A stretch of DNA of 64,000 bases from Nocardia sp. NBC_01503. GTDB lineage: Bacteria; Actinomycetota; Actinomycetes; Mycobacteriales; Mycobacteriaceae. The position numbers and the translations under genes are program-made. A model generated the notes under the pieces. The model was not told the DNA's origin, did no database searches, and saw only the letters and a program-made list of their open reading frames with translations. The stretch is taken from assembly GCF_036327755.1 (NCBI RefSeq), contig NZ_CP109596.1, forward strand, positions 5,766,001 to 5,830,000, written 5' to 3'. Shown here piece after piece: positions 11,625 to 19,930 of the stretch. Numbering within the stretch: the first letter of the stretch is position 1; each line of letters opens with the position of its first letter.

Positions 11625-12206
11625 GTGGTCGAACACACTCGGAAGGGACGACTGGTAGTTCTGGTCGGCCCCTCGGCCGTCGGCAAGTCCACTGTCGTGC
11701 GCTGCGTGCGCGAACGACTGCCCGAACTGGTTTTCAGTGTTTCGGCCACCACCCGGGCCCCCCGGCCCGGGGAGGTCGACGGTCGCGACTACCGGTTCGT
11801 ATCCCGCGAGCAATTCGACGCCATGATCACGGCGGACGAACTACTCGAATGGGCCGATATCCACGGTGGACTTCAGCGGTCGGGTACTCCGGCCGCACCT
11901 GTGCGCGAAGCGCTCGCGACCGGACACCCGGTCCTGATCGAGGTCGACCTCGAAGGCGCTCGCTCGATCCGCAAGACCATGCCCGAAGCCCAATTGGTCT
12001 TCCTGGCACCCCCCAGTTGGGATGAGCTCGTATCCCGGCTGACCTCGCGAGGCACGGAATCGCCCGAGGTCATAGCGCGAAGGCTGCAAACCGCCAGGAC
12101 CGAATTGGCGGCCTGTGACGAGTTCGACACCGTCATAGTGAACGACGAGGTGACGACCGCCTGTGAGCAGTTGGTATCCTTGTTCGTTAGCACAATTTCG
12201 AGGTAG
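11625..12206 (+). CDS. gmk: Guanylate kinase
   Basis: It phosphorylates GMP to GDP. The P-loop GPSAVGKS is at residues 15-22, followed by the GMP-binding segment SATTRAPRPGEVDGRDY and the lid. The length with the GTG at 11625 is 193 residues, normal for bacteria. In-frame codons upstream overlap mihF and are not needed. The start codon lies seven bases after the mihF stop, so the two are co-transcribed. A hairpin with a short T-run follows the gene. Confidence 0.96.
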   Translation: MVEHTRKGRLVVLVGPSAVGKSTVVRCVRERLPELVFSVSATTRAPRPGEVDGRDYRFVSREQFDAMITADELLEWADIHGGLQRSGTPAAPVREALATGHPVLIEVDLEGARSIRKTMPEAQLVFLAPPSWDELVSRLTSRGTESPEVIARRLQTARTELAACDEFDTVIVNDEVTTACEQLVSLFVSTISR

Positions 12207-12219
12207 GTCTCGAAACCTG

Positions 12220-12248
12220 ACCGGCTCATCTTCGAAGTGAGCCGGTTT
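12220..12248 (+). terminator. Hairpin between gmk and rpoZ
   Basis: ACCGGCTCA (12220-12228) pairs perfectly with TGAGCCGGT (12238-12246), the loop itself contains CTTCGAAG, and TTT ends the structure. It lies 14 bases after the gmk stop and about 30 before rpoZ, so it probably acts as a (partial) terminator or attenuator within the cluster. Confidence 0.7.
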
Positions 12249-12280
12249 CACCATTCAAACAACCCGCAGGAGCCTTCCTA

Positions 12281-12559
12281 GTGAGTACTGACATGAAGAC
12301 CGCGGCCATCTACGACACTCCGATCGGCCTGACCAACCCGCCGATCGATGAACTGCTGGAGCGGACCTCGTCGAAGTACGCGCTGGTCATCTACGCGGCC
12401 AAGCGGGCCCGGCAGATCAACGACTACTACAACCAGCTCGGCGACGGCATTCTCGAATACGTCGGCCCGCTGGTGGAGCCGGGTCTGCAGGAGAAGCCGC
12501 TGTCGGTGGCCATGCGTGAGATCCACGCCGACCTGCTCGAGCACTCCGAAGGCGAATAA
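12281..12559 (+). CDS. rpoZ: RNA polymerase omega subunit
   Basis: Omega (92 residues) helps assemble RNA polymerase by clamping beta-prime. The conserved core NPPIDELLERTSSKYALVIYAAKRARQIN is present, including the family-defining KYALV and AAKRARQIN. The GTG start gives MSTDMKTAAIYDTPIG. The gene sits in the gmk-rpoZ-coaBC order common to actinobacteria and has its own upstream space after the gmk hairpin. Confidence 0.97.
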   Translation: MSTDMKTAAIYDTPIGLTNPPIDELLERTSSKYALVIYAAKRARQINDYYNQLGDGILEYVGPLVEPGLQEKPLSVAMREIHADLLEHSEGE

Positions 12560-12637
12560 GCCCTCGCAGCGTAAAAGCCAGGCATCTCTCTACGGCGCTG
12601 GAGGCGTAGTGACGACAGAATTCACCCGGGGCATGCG

Positions 12638-13858
12638 GTGACCCGGGTCATCGTCGGTGTCGGCGGCGGTATCGCCGCGTACAAGAGTTGCGCCCTCGTG
12701 CGCCGGTTCACCGAAACCGGGCACGAGGTGCGTGTCATCCCCACCGAGTCGGCATTGAATTTCGTCGGCAAGGCCACCTTCGAGGCGCTGTCCGGTCATC
12801 CCGTGCACACCGGAGTCTTCTCCGATGTGCCCGAGGTGCCGCATGTGCGACTCGGCCAGGAGGCCGATCTGGTGGTCATCGCCCCCGCCACCGCCGATCT
12901 CATGGCGCGTGCCGCCTCCGGCCGCGCGGACGACCTACTCACCGCCACACTTCTCACCGCCCGATGTCCCATTTTGTTCGCGCCCGCGATGCACACCGAG
13001 ATGTGGGAGCACCCCGCGACGATCGCGAATGTGGCGACACTGCGCGCGCACGGCGCCATGGTCATGGAGCCCGCGCACGGGCGGCTCACCGGATCCGATT
13101 CCGGCGCAGGGCGTTTGCCCGAACCGGAGGAGATCTTCTCGTTCGCCTCGCTACTGCTCGAACGGGCCGATGCGATCCCGCGTGATCTCGAAGGCCGTCG
13201 TGTCGTCGTCTCCGCGGGCGGTACCCGCGAACCCCTGGATCCGGTGCGGTTCCTCGGTAATCGCAGCTCCGGTAAGCAGGGTTATGCGATCGCCAGGGTG
13301 GCCGCGCAGCGCGGTGCGCAGGTGACGCTCATCGCGGGCAACACCATCGGGCTGGCACCGCCGGCCGCGGTCGAGGTCGTGCACGTCACCACCGCCGAGC
13401 AGTTGAAGGTGGCGGTCGACAAGCATTCGATCGGTGCGGACGCGGTCATCATGGCCGCCGCCGTGGCCGATTTCCGGCCGGTGAACGTGGCCGCCGCGAA
13501 GATCAAAAAGGGTGCGGACGAACCGAATTCGATCGAACTGACCAAGACCCCGGATATTCTCGCCGGTCTGGTTCAAACGCGCCGGGACGGTCAGCTCGCG
13601 GGCACCGCCATTGTCGGGTTCGCCGCCGAGACCGGTGACGAGCACGCCGATGTGCTCACCCACGCGCGCGCCAAACTGGCGCGCAAAGGCTGTGACCTAT
13701 TGGTGGTCAACGCCGTTGGGGAAGGCAAAGCCTTCGAAGTAGACCATAATGATGGTTGGCTGCTCGGTGCCGATGGCACCGAGATCGCCTTGGATCATGG
13801 ATCCAAGGCGCTGCTGGCCAGCCGAGTGCTCGATGCGCTCGGCCCCTTGCTCCGCTGA
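12638..13858 (+). CDS. coaBC: Bifunctional phosphopantothenoylcysteine decarboxylase / synthase
   Basis: CoaBC carries out two successive steps of coenzyme A synthesis. The FMN-dependent decarboxylase CoaC occupies about residues 1-185 (GGGIAAYKS near the start, then APATADLMA and APAMHTEMW). The CTP-dependent synthase CoaB follows from about residue 190, with GGTREPLDPVRFLGNRSSGKQG split across its nucleotide-binding loop and AAAVADFRP further on. Full length at 406 residues. The GTG start lies 78 bases after rpoZ. Confidence 0.96.
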   Translation: MTRVIVGVGGGIAAYKSCALVRRFTETGHEVRVIPTESALNFVGKATFEALSGHPVHTGVFSDVPEVPHVRLGQEADLVVIAPATADLMARAASGRADDLLTATLLTARCPILFAPAMHTEMWEHPATIANVATLRAHGAMVMEPAHGRLTGSDSGAGRLPEPEEIFSFASLLLERADAIPRDLEGRRVVVSAGGTREPLDPVRFLGNRSSGKQGYAIARVAAQRGAQVTLIAGNTIGLAPPAAVEVVHVTTAEQLKVAVDKHSIGADAVIMAAAVADFRPVNVAAAKIKKGADEPNSIELTKTPDILAGLVQTRRDGQLAGTAIVGFAAETGDEHADVLTHARAKLARKGCDLLVVNAVGEGKAFEVDHNDGWLLGADGTEIALDHGSKALLASRVLDALGPLLR

Positions 13859-13924
13859 AGCCTCGGCACCGCAGGGTTCGGATGGAACTGCCCGCTTTGA
13901 TGGCAGACTGTCTGAGTCACAATC

Positions 13925-13962
13925 CGTTCGTCACGGAGCGTCCTCGCGCCTTGTGACGAACG
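13925..13962. repeat. Inverted repeat upstream of metK
   Basis: CGTTCGTCAC (13925-13934) and GTGACGAACG (13953-13962) are perfectly complementary with an 18-nt spacer. AAT and ATT continue the symmetry outside, after one unpaired base on each side. It may be an operator or a 5' leader hairpin for metK, or a terminator for coaBC (no T-run). It does not match the core of a SAM riboswitch. Confidence 0.6.
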
Positions 13963-14057
13963 AATTGGCATAACCTGAGACAAAGGGTTGTGCGGTGGTG
14001 GGGGTCCGCTACTGTCGCAGCCCGATACGAGAACCCGTTGAGGGAGAGGGAACAACT

Positions 14058-15272
14058 GTGCGCACGACTGGCAGCCGCCTATTCACCAGTGAGTCCGTGA
14101 CCGAGGGTCATCCGGACAAGATCTGTGATGCCATCAGCGATTCCATCCTCGACGCGTTGCTCGCGGCCGATCCGCGCAGCCGTGTCGCGGTGGAGACCCT
14201 GGTGACCACCGGCCAGGTGCACGTGGCCGGTGAGGTCACCACTTCGGCGTATGTGGATATCCCGACCATCGTTCGCGAGAAGGTCCTGGAGATCGGATAC
14301 GACTCCTCCGCAAAGGGTTTCGACGGCGCCTCCTGTGGCGTGAACATCGCCATCGGCGCGCAGTCCCCGGATATCGCGCAGGGCGTGGACACCTCGCACG
14401 AGGCCCGCGTCGGCGGCGAGGATGACGACATCGCGCGCCAGGGCGCCGGCGATCAGGGTCTGATGTTCGGTTACGCCACCATCGAGACCCCCGAGCTCAT
14501 GCCGCTGCCGATCTCGTTGGCGCACAAGCTCTCGCGCCGCCTGACCGAGGTCCGCAAGTCCGGTGTGCTGCCGTACCTGCGTCCCGATGGCAAGACCCAG
14601 GTCACCATCGAATACGAAGGCGACATTCCGGTGCGCCTGGACACCGTCGTCATCTCCACCCAGCACGCGGCCGATATCGACCTGGACAACCTGCTGACCC
14701 CGGATATCCGCGAGAAGGTCGTCGACTCGGTGCTGGCCGAGCTGAAGCTGCCGAATCCGTTGGACACCTCCAACATTCGGCTGCTGGTGAACCCGACGGG
14801 CAAGTTCGTGCTCGGCGGTCCGATGGGTGACGCCGGTCTGACCGGTCGCAAGATCATCGTCGACACCTACGGCGGTATGGCCCGTCACGGTGGTGGCGCG
14901 TTCTCCGGTAAGGATCCGTCGAAGGTGGACCGTTCGGCCGCCTACGCCATGCGCTGGGTCGCCAAGAATGTGGTCGCCGCCGGTCTGTCCGAGCGCGTCG
15001 AGGTTCAGGTCGCCTACGCCATCGGCAAGGCCGCCCCCGTCGGCTTGTTCGTGGAGACCTTCGGCACCGAGCAGATCGACCCGGCCAAGATCTCCGCCGC
15101 CATCGGCGAGGTCTTCGACCTGCGCCCCGGCGCCATCATTCGCGATCTGGATCTGCTGCGCCCGATCTACGCACCCACCGCCGCGTACGGCCACTTCGGC
15201 CGCACCGATGTGGATCTGCCCTGGGAGCGCACCGACCGCGCGGAGAAGTTGCGCGCCGCCGCCGGTCTGTAA
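14058..15272 (+). CDS. metK: S-adenosylmethionine synthetase
   Basis: MetK makes S-adenosylmethionine from methionine and ATP. The signatures GHPDKICD (from residue 17), GAGDQGLMFGYA (about 131) and GGGAFSGKDPSKVDRS (about 279) are all intact. The GTG at 14058 follows GAGGGAGAGGGA and gives a 404-residue protein starting MRTTGSRLFTSESVTEGHPDK, as in homologs. The longer in-frame extension upstream lacks a ribosome-binding site. Its TAA touches the TTG start of priA. Confidence 0.96.
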   Translation: MRTTGSRLFTSESVTEGHPDKICDAISDSILDALLAADPRSRVAVETLVTTGQVHVAGEVTTSAYVDIPTIVREKVLEIGYDSSAKGFDGASCGVNIAIGAQSPDIAQGVDTSHEARVGGEDDDIARQGAGDQGLMFGYATIETPELMPLPISLAHKLSRRLTEVRKSGVLPYLRPDGKTQVTIEYEGDIPVRLDTVVISTQHAADIDLDNLLTPDIREKVVDSVLAELKLPNPLDTSNIRLLVNPTGKFVLGGPMGDAGLTGRKIIVDTYGGMARHGGGAFSGKDPSKVDRSAAYAMRWVAKNVVAAGLSERVEVQVAYAIGKAAPVGLFVETFGTEQIDPAKISAAIGEVFDLRPGAIIRDLDLLRPIYAPTAAYGHFGRTDVDLPWERTDRAEKLRAAAGL

Positions 15273-18056
15273 TTGGCCGACACGGGAGAAGCATCGACGG
15301 GAGCGTCGAGCACGGAGAGTCCCTCCGAGCTCGGCGCTCCCGCCGTCGTAGGTACACCCCGCCCCATCGCGCGGGTCCTGCCCCTGCTCGAACCCGCCCA
15401 CCTGGACCGCGATTTCGACTATCTGGTCCCCGCGGAATTGGACGCCGAAGCCCAACCCGGCGTCCGCGTCCGAGTCCGCTTCTCCGGCCGCCTGATTGAC
15501 GGCTACCTCCTCGAACGGCTCGAAAAGACCGACCACGCGGGCAAACTCGTCCGCCTGGAACGCGTGGTCTCACCCGAACCCGTCCTCACCCCGGAGATCC
15601 TGCGCCTGGTCACCGCGGTCGCCGCCCGCTACGCGGGCACCCGAGCCGACGTCCTGCGCCTGGCCATCCCACCCCGCCACGCCAAAACCGAAGCCGAAGG
15701 CAGCACTCCCAAGCCCGCGAGCGCGAAGAAGCGCCGCACGAAAGCCGCTGCCGCCGAACGCCTGGCCGCCGAACCGGCACCCGTCGAGCTGGACGGCCCC
15801 GTCGAAGCGGCGCCATCCGCGAACGCCGAATCCGATGAGACCCGCGCCGCGTCCAGCGCTCCCGCGACAACGCCCGGATCTTCCGCGCAGACGCCTTCGA
15901 CCTCCGAATCCGACTCCAGGACAGCAGATTCCGAGACCACGGCGCTGACTTTCGTGACCGAGAGCACCGACTCCACGGACATGCCCGGCATGGCCGTCTC
16001 GAGCAATCCGGCGGAAGATTCCGACGCGAGCGAAGTTCCGGCCGGGCACTCCACATCCACCGCTGCCGGGTCTACCGCAGCGCCCGAGGACGAGACCCCC
16101 GATGCCGGTGTCTCGACCGTCGATGCGGGAGATGCCTCGGCCATAGTGGCAGGCGATGCCGCGACTGGTTCGGCGACTGCGGAAGAGGCTGATAAGCCTG
16201 GGGTTTCGGAGTTGTACCCCGGGTGGGGGCGGTATGCGCATGGGCATTCGTTCTTGGCGGCGCTGGCGGCGGGGCGGGGGCCGCGGGCTGCTTGGCAGGC
16301 GTTGCCCGGAGACGAGTGGGCACGACGGCTCGCGGAGCTGGCGGCGACCGTGGTGGGCAGTGGACGCAGTGCGATTGTGATGGTTCCGGATCAGCGGGAT
16401 CTCGATCGTGTGCTGACCGAATGTGTTGCGCTGGTAGGGGAGTCGGCGGTGGGACTGGCCGCCGGGTTGGGTCCGTCGGCACGGTATCGGCGATGGTTGG
16501 CCGCGCTGCGGGGGACCGCCCGGGTGGTGGTGGGGACGCGCAGTTCGGTGTTCACGCCGGTCAAGGATCTCGGGCTCATCGCCATGTGGGACGACGGGGA
16601 TGACACCTATGCCGAGCCGCGCTCGCCGTATCCGCATGCGCGGGAGGTGGCGATGCTGCGCGTGCACGAGACCGGCGCGGCGTTCGTCGCCGGCGGGTTC
16701 GCGCGTACGGCCGAGATCCAGGCGGTCGTCGAATCCGGTTGGGCGCATGACCTTCTCGCCGATCGCAGTGTGCTGCGTCAGGTGATGCCCCGGCTCATCG
16801 CGCCCGGTGATACCGATGCCGCGCTCGAACGCGATCCGATGGCGCGGGCCATCCGTATTCCCGCCGCGGCCTTCATGGCGGCCCGACGGGCGCTCGCGGC
16901 GGGGGAGCCGGTCCTGGTGCAGGTTCCGCGCCGCGGGTACATTCCCGCGCTGTCCTGCTCGAAATGTCGCACCCCGGCCCGTTGTCGGCACTGCAACGGC
17001 CCATTGGCGCTGCCGGACAACAACACCCACGCCGCGCCACCCGCCGGAACGGGCGGTTCGGCTCGCGCGGCCGGTGGTGGCGTTGCCGCGCCACAACAGC
17101 GCGGCTCCGGTTCTCGGGGTGACGATTTCGCCCGCCCGAGCCGGAATATCGCTCCGCAGGAACAACTTTCCTGGGGCCGTGAGTCGGAGCAGCGGGGTCG
17201 CGGTTCCGGTGCCCAGCCGCGGCGGGATCGCGTGGATTTGGGTGTCGCGGTGGGCGTCGGGGTTCCTCGCGGCGGTGCCGAGGTCGCGCACAGTCCGGCC
17301 TGCCGGTGGTGCGGTATCACCGAGGCGGCGTTCCGGTGCGGGACGTGTGGGTCGCGAGCCCTGCGGGCGGTGGTGATCGGTGCGCAGCGCACGGCCGAGG
17401 AGTTGGGGCGGGCATTTCCCGGGGTGCCGGTTCGCGGTTCCGGTGGTTCCACCGTGTTGAGTTCGGTGCCGGAGGGGCCGCAAGTGGTGGTTTCGACCAT
17501 CGGTGCGGAACCCGTTGTGCCGGGCGGGTATTCGGTGGCGATGCTGCTCGACGGATGGGCGCTGCTCGGCCGCGCGGATCTGCGCGCCGCCGAGGATGCC
17601 ATGCGCCGCTGGATGTCCGCCGCCGCCCTCGTGCGCCCGAGCGGCCAGGTGATCGTCATGGCCGATCCGGCGCTGGCGACCGTGCAGGCATTCCTGCGCT
17701 GGGATCCGGTGGGGCACGCCTACTTCGAGTTGAGCGAGCGCACCGAGGTGCGCTTTCCGCCCGCGGTGCGTTTGGCCGCCATCGACGGCACCACCGATTC
17801 GATCGCCGAATTGCTCACCGAGGCAAAGCTTCCCGAAGAGGTCGAGGTGCTCGGACCGGTCCCGCTGCCACCCGGAGCGCGCAAACCCTTCTCCTCCGGC
17901 GATTCTCCCGCCGAGGTCGAGCGCATGATCCTGCGCGTGGATCGCTCGGCCGGATCGGCTTTGTCCCGCGCCCTCTCGATCGCCCAGGCCGTTCGCAGCA
18001 CCCACAAATCCGACGACCCCCTGCGCGTGCAGATCGACCCCGTCGATATCGGCTGA
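15273..18056 (+). CDS. priA: PriA-like primosomal protein, helicase motifs degenerate
   Basis: Replication-restart protein N', 927 residues, starting with TTG directly after the metK stop. The N-terminal DNA-binding domain (residues 30-135) is well conserved. A 170-residue low-complexity linker (about 141-310, rich in Ser, Thr, Ala, Glu, Asp) separates it from the helicase-like part. There the Walker A GSGKT is absent and the DEAH box is replaced by MWDDGDD near residue 438. Zinc-binding cysteines begin at C562 (SCSKCRTPARCRHC), but a second insertion (about 586-672) splits them from the next pair at C677 (CRWCG). Mycobacterial PriA is also known to lack helicase motifs. It therefore probably acts as a loading or scaffold protein rather than a motor. 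Confidence 0.93.
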   Translation: MADTGEASTGASSTESPSELGAPAVVGTPRPIARVLPLLEPAHLDRDFDYLVPAELDAEAQPGVRVRVRFSGRLIDGYLLERLEKTDHAGKLVRLERVVSPEPVLTPEILRLVTAVAARYAGTRADVLRLAIPPRHAKTEAEGSTPKPASAKKRRTKAAAAERLAAEPAPVELDGPVEAAPSANAESDETRAASSAPATTPGSSAQTPSTSESDSRTADSETTALTFVTESTDSTDMPGMAVSSNPAEDSDASEVPAGHSTSTAAGSTAAPEDETPDAGVSTVDAGDASAIVAGDAATGSATAEEADKPGVSELYPGWGRYAHGHSFLAALAAGRGPRAAWQALPGDEWARRLAELAATVVGSGRSAIVMVPDQRDLDRVLTECVALVGESAVGLAAGLGPSARYRRWLAALRGTARVVVGTRSSVFTPVKDLGLIAMWDDGDDTYAEPRSPYPHAREVAMLRVHETGAAFVAGGFARTAEIQAVVESGWAHDLLADRSVLRQVMPRLIAPGDTDAALERDPMARAIRIPAAAFMAARRALAAGEPVLVQVPRRGYIPALSCSKCRTPARCRHCNGPLALPDNNTHAAPPAGTGGSARAAGGGVAAPQQRGSGSRGDDFARPSRNIAPQEQLSWGRESEQRGRGSGAQPRRDRVDLGVAVGVGVPRGGAEVAHSPACRWCGITEAAFRCGTCGSRALRAVVIGAQRTAEELGRAFPGVPVRGSGGSTVLSSVPEGPQVVVSTIGAEPVVPGGYSVAMLLDGWALLGRADLRAAEDAMRRWMSAAALVRPSGQVIVMADPALATVQAFLRWDPVGHAYFELSERTEVRFPPAVRLAAIDGTTDSIAELLTEAKLPEEVEVLGPVPLPPGARKPFSSGDSPAEVERMILRVDRSAGSALSRALSIAQAVRSTHKSDDPLRVQIDPVDIG

Positions 18057-18065
18057 TGGTGGCGC

Positions 18066-18506
18066 TCAGTCGCCGGTGAGTTCATCGCGGGGCAGGCCCG
18101 CCAGGATTTCCAGCGCGTTGAGGAATCCGCGCCGATCGGCGGCGGGCAGTTTGGCGAGCAGGCGGTTCTCCCGCGCCTGGATATCGGCCTGTGTCGCATC
18201 GCGTAGTCGCCGTCCCTCCGGGGTGAGGGCGAGGACGCGAGCGCGGCGGTCGGCCGGATCGGGTGTGCGTTCGATCAAGCCGCGCCCCTGCAGATCATCG
18301 AGGACCGCGATGATCCGCGTCTTGTCCGCGCCGATCTCCTGTGCCAGCACACCTTGTCCGCGCGCGGGCCCCTCATCCAATGCCAGCAGTACGACATACG
18401 CCCACATGCTGAGCCCGTGTGCCTCCAGGATCGGCTGCTCGGCCGCCATCAGGGCGCGGCCGAGCGGTGCGATCATGGCGGCCAGGTCTCGGCGCGGAGT
18501 CGTCAT
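18066..18506 (-). CDS. MarR-family transcriptional regulator
   Basis: A winged-helix regulator of 146 residues. The central recognition region reads VLAQEIGADKTRIIAVLDDL, and the beta-wing contains the family hallmark DPADRRARVLALTPEGRRL. No ligand is evident. It follows the 18517-18948 gene by ten bases on the same strand, so the two form an operon. The imperfect palindrome at 18957-18974 lies ahead of the pair and is a candidate autoregulatory site. It is convergent with priA, with only nine bases between the stops. Confidence 0.92.
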   Translation of the reverse strand: MTTPRRDLAAMIAPLGRALMAAEQPILEAHGLSMWAYVVLLALDEGPARGQGVLAQEIGADKTRIIAVLDDLQGRGLIERTPDPADRRARVLALTPEGRRLRDATQADIQARENRLLAKLPAADRRGFLNALEILAGLPRDELTGD

Positions 18507-18516
18507 ATGGACAAGA

Positions 18517-18948
18517 TTATGCGGCCTTCCTATGCGGTCGCTCGATCGTGTCCCCGGCGCGAGTCAAGATCGCGTCCGGTTCGAAGCGATCGGCCTGCCA
18601 TGAGTCGGTGCCGACCGCGACCCGCCCCCGCCAGGTCTTGATGATGTCGGTGTGCACCGGCCAGCGCACGAATCGGCGCATATCCCGCTCCGATTCCCAG
18701 ACCGAGATGGACCCGCCGCGCCGCTCGGTGGGGCGCGCCCACAACCAGAGTCCGACCGCACCCTGCATGACCGGCCAGGTGCGGCCCAGTTCGAATCCGG
18801 TCTCGTAGACGCGCTGTGCCTCCGCATCGGTGGTCACCAGGAAGTCGGTGACGCTGACGAACACCGGACCGGAAATGCCTTGGCGTGGACCGGGATTCCA
18901 AGGCATGAGCACGGTGCCGTCGGAGAAGGTGTGCGAGATAGTAAGCAT
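18517..18948 (-). CDS. Hypothetical protein, possible dimeric alpha/beta-barrel monooxygenase-like
   Basis: This soluble protein of 143 residues is first in the operon with the MarR regulator. Tryptophan-rich stretches (GLWLWARP, FVRWPVHTDIIKTWRGR) and the layout VSVWESERDMRRFVRWPVH resemble small antibiotic-biosynthesis-monooxygenase-type (ABM) dimers, but the match is by eye and weak. It has no signal peptide or membrane segment. The coupling to MarR suggests a role in handling the compound that MarR senses. Confidence 0.75.
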   Translation of the reverse strand: MLTISHTFSDGTVLMPWNPGPRQGISGPVFVSVTDFLVTTDAEAQRVYETGFELGRTWPVMQGAVGLWLWARPTERRGGSISVWESERDMRRFVRWPVHTDIIKTWRGRVAVGTDSWQADRFEPDAILTRAGDTIERPHRKAA

Positions 18949-18956
18949 GTGCTGAC

Positions 18957-18974
18957 GATAAGCGTATGCGTATC
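18957..18974 (-). promoter_or_regulatory. Candidate MarR operator
   Basis: GATAAGC (18957-18963), GTAT, GCGTATC (18968-18974) form an 18-bp imperfect palindrome (6 of 7 pairs). It lies nine bases upstream of the start codon of the hypothetical-marR operon. Size and position fit a MarR dimer site. Confidence 0.5.
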
Positions 18975-18999
18975 AATCTCGCAAGGGTGAAATCGACGC

Positions 19000-19845
19000 T
19001 CAGCGATATGCCGGTGCCACGCGCCGAGCCCATTCGGCGTAACTGGTCGCCGGGCGGCCGAGCACGCGCTCGACATCCGGGCTCACCTGCTGCTCCGCCG
19101 CGGTGGGTGCGCCGAGGATCGAAAGCGTGTGATCCGCAACGGATTCCGGCATGAATCGGAGCATGTTGGTCTTGGCCTGATCGCGAGTGAGTTCGACGAA
19201 CCGCAGTGGCTCGCCGAGCGCCACGGCAATCGCCTCGGCCTGTTCGCGCGGTGTGACGACGGCTGGACCCGTCACCGTGTATGCCCGGCCGTGGTGACCC
19301 TCTTCGCGCAGTGCGGCCGCCGCCACCGCCGCGATATCGGCGGGATCGACCACCGGCAGTCCGACATCCCCGAAGGGGGCGGGCACCATGCGCTGCGTGC
19401 GCACGGGTTCGATCCAGGCGAAGGTATTGCTGGCGAACGCGCCCGGTCGCACCGCGGTCCATTCCAGATCCGAAGCGGCCAAAGCCTTTTCGAAGGCGAT
19501 GGTGCGGGCGTAGCCATCGCTCTCCGGGCGGGTCACCGCGCCCTGTGAAGAGAGGAACACCACTCGCCGAACCCCCTGTGCGGCCAGGGTTTCCAGCATC
19601 TCGGTCGGCTCGGGCCCGGTGACGAGTTGTTCACCGGTAATGAGCAGGAACAGCGCGTCCGCCCCGGCCGCGACCTCTGCGAGGCTGGCCAGGTCGCCCA
19701 CATTCCCGGTGCGATGCTCGACGCCCGCGGGCAGTTCCACGGGCTTCTCGCCGCGAGAAACCGCGACCACCTTCTCGCCCGCGTCGGCGAGAAGCCGCAC
19801 TACAGCGCCACCGACATTGCCCGTTGCCCCGGTAACCACGATCAT
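19000..19845 (-). CDS. NAD(P)-binding NmrA-like / SDR-type oxidoreductase
   Basis: This atypical short-chain dehydrogenase of 281 residues carries the Rossmann motif VTGATGNVGG at residues 4-13. An Arg/Glu-rich dinucleotide-discriminating segment (SRGEKPVEL) follows, and no Tyr-x-x-x-Lys catalytic pair is seen. That combination is typical of NmrA-like sensors and quinone oxidoreductases such as QorB. ATG at 19845 follows CAGGAG; codons further upstream cross operator DNA. It is divergent from a TetR regulator, with two matching operators between them, so it is very probably that regulator's target. Confidence 0.88.
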   Translation of the reverse strand: MIVVTGATGNVGGAVVRLLADAGEKVVAVSRGEKPVELPAGVEHRTGNVGDLASLAEVAAGADALFLLITGEQLVTGPEPTEMLETLAAQGVRRVVFLSSQGAVTRPESDGYARTIAFEKALAASDLEWTAVRPGAFASNTFAWIEPVRTQRMVPAPFGDVGLPVVDPADIAAVAAAALREEGHHGRAYTVTGPAVVTPREQAEAIAVALGEPLRFVELTRDQAKTNMLRFMPESVADHTLSILGAPTAAEQQVSPDVERVLGRPATSYAEWARRVAPAYR

Positions 19846-19856
19846 TTCCACTCCTG

Positions 19857-19876
19857 AGTTAGTTGGCTGACTTAGA
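19857..19876. promoter_or_regulatory. TetR operator copy 1
   Basis: AGTTAGT (19857-19863), six bases, ACTTAGA (19870-19876). The left half-site and the TG...TG spacer frame are identical to copy 2 at 19911-19930. It lies just upstream of the NmrA-like gene's ribosome-binding site, where a bound repressor would block that promoter. Confidence 0.7.
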
Positions 19877-19907
19877 AGAACCATAGGGGATATGACCGGG
19901 TGTTGTC

Positions 19908-19930
19908 TATAGTTAGTTGTATGACTAACT
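19908..19930 (+). promoter_or_regulatory. TetR operator copy 2 and leaderless tetR promoter
   Basis: AGTTAGT (19911-19917), TGTATG, ACTAACT (19924-19930) form a perfect 7-bp dyad that contains the tetR ATG. TATAGT at 19908-19913 fits a -10 element and would start transcription at about the ATG (19921), making the mRNA leaderless. The dyad centre is 54 bp from that of copy 1, about five helical turns. Confidence 0.72.

Noticed and set aside
13859..14057. SAM riboswitch upstream of metK
   Set aside because: No conserved core of SAM-I, II or IV; only an inverted repeat is present.
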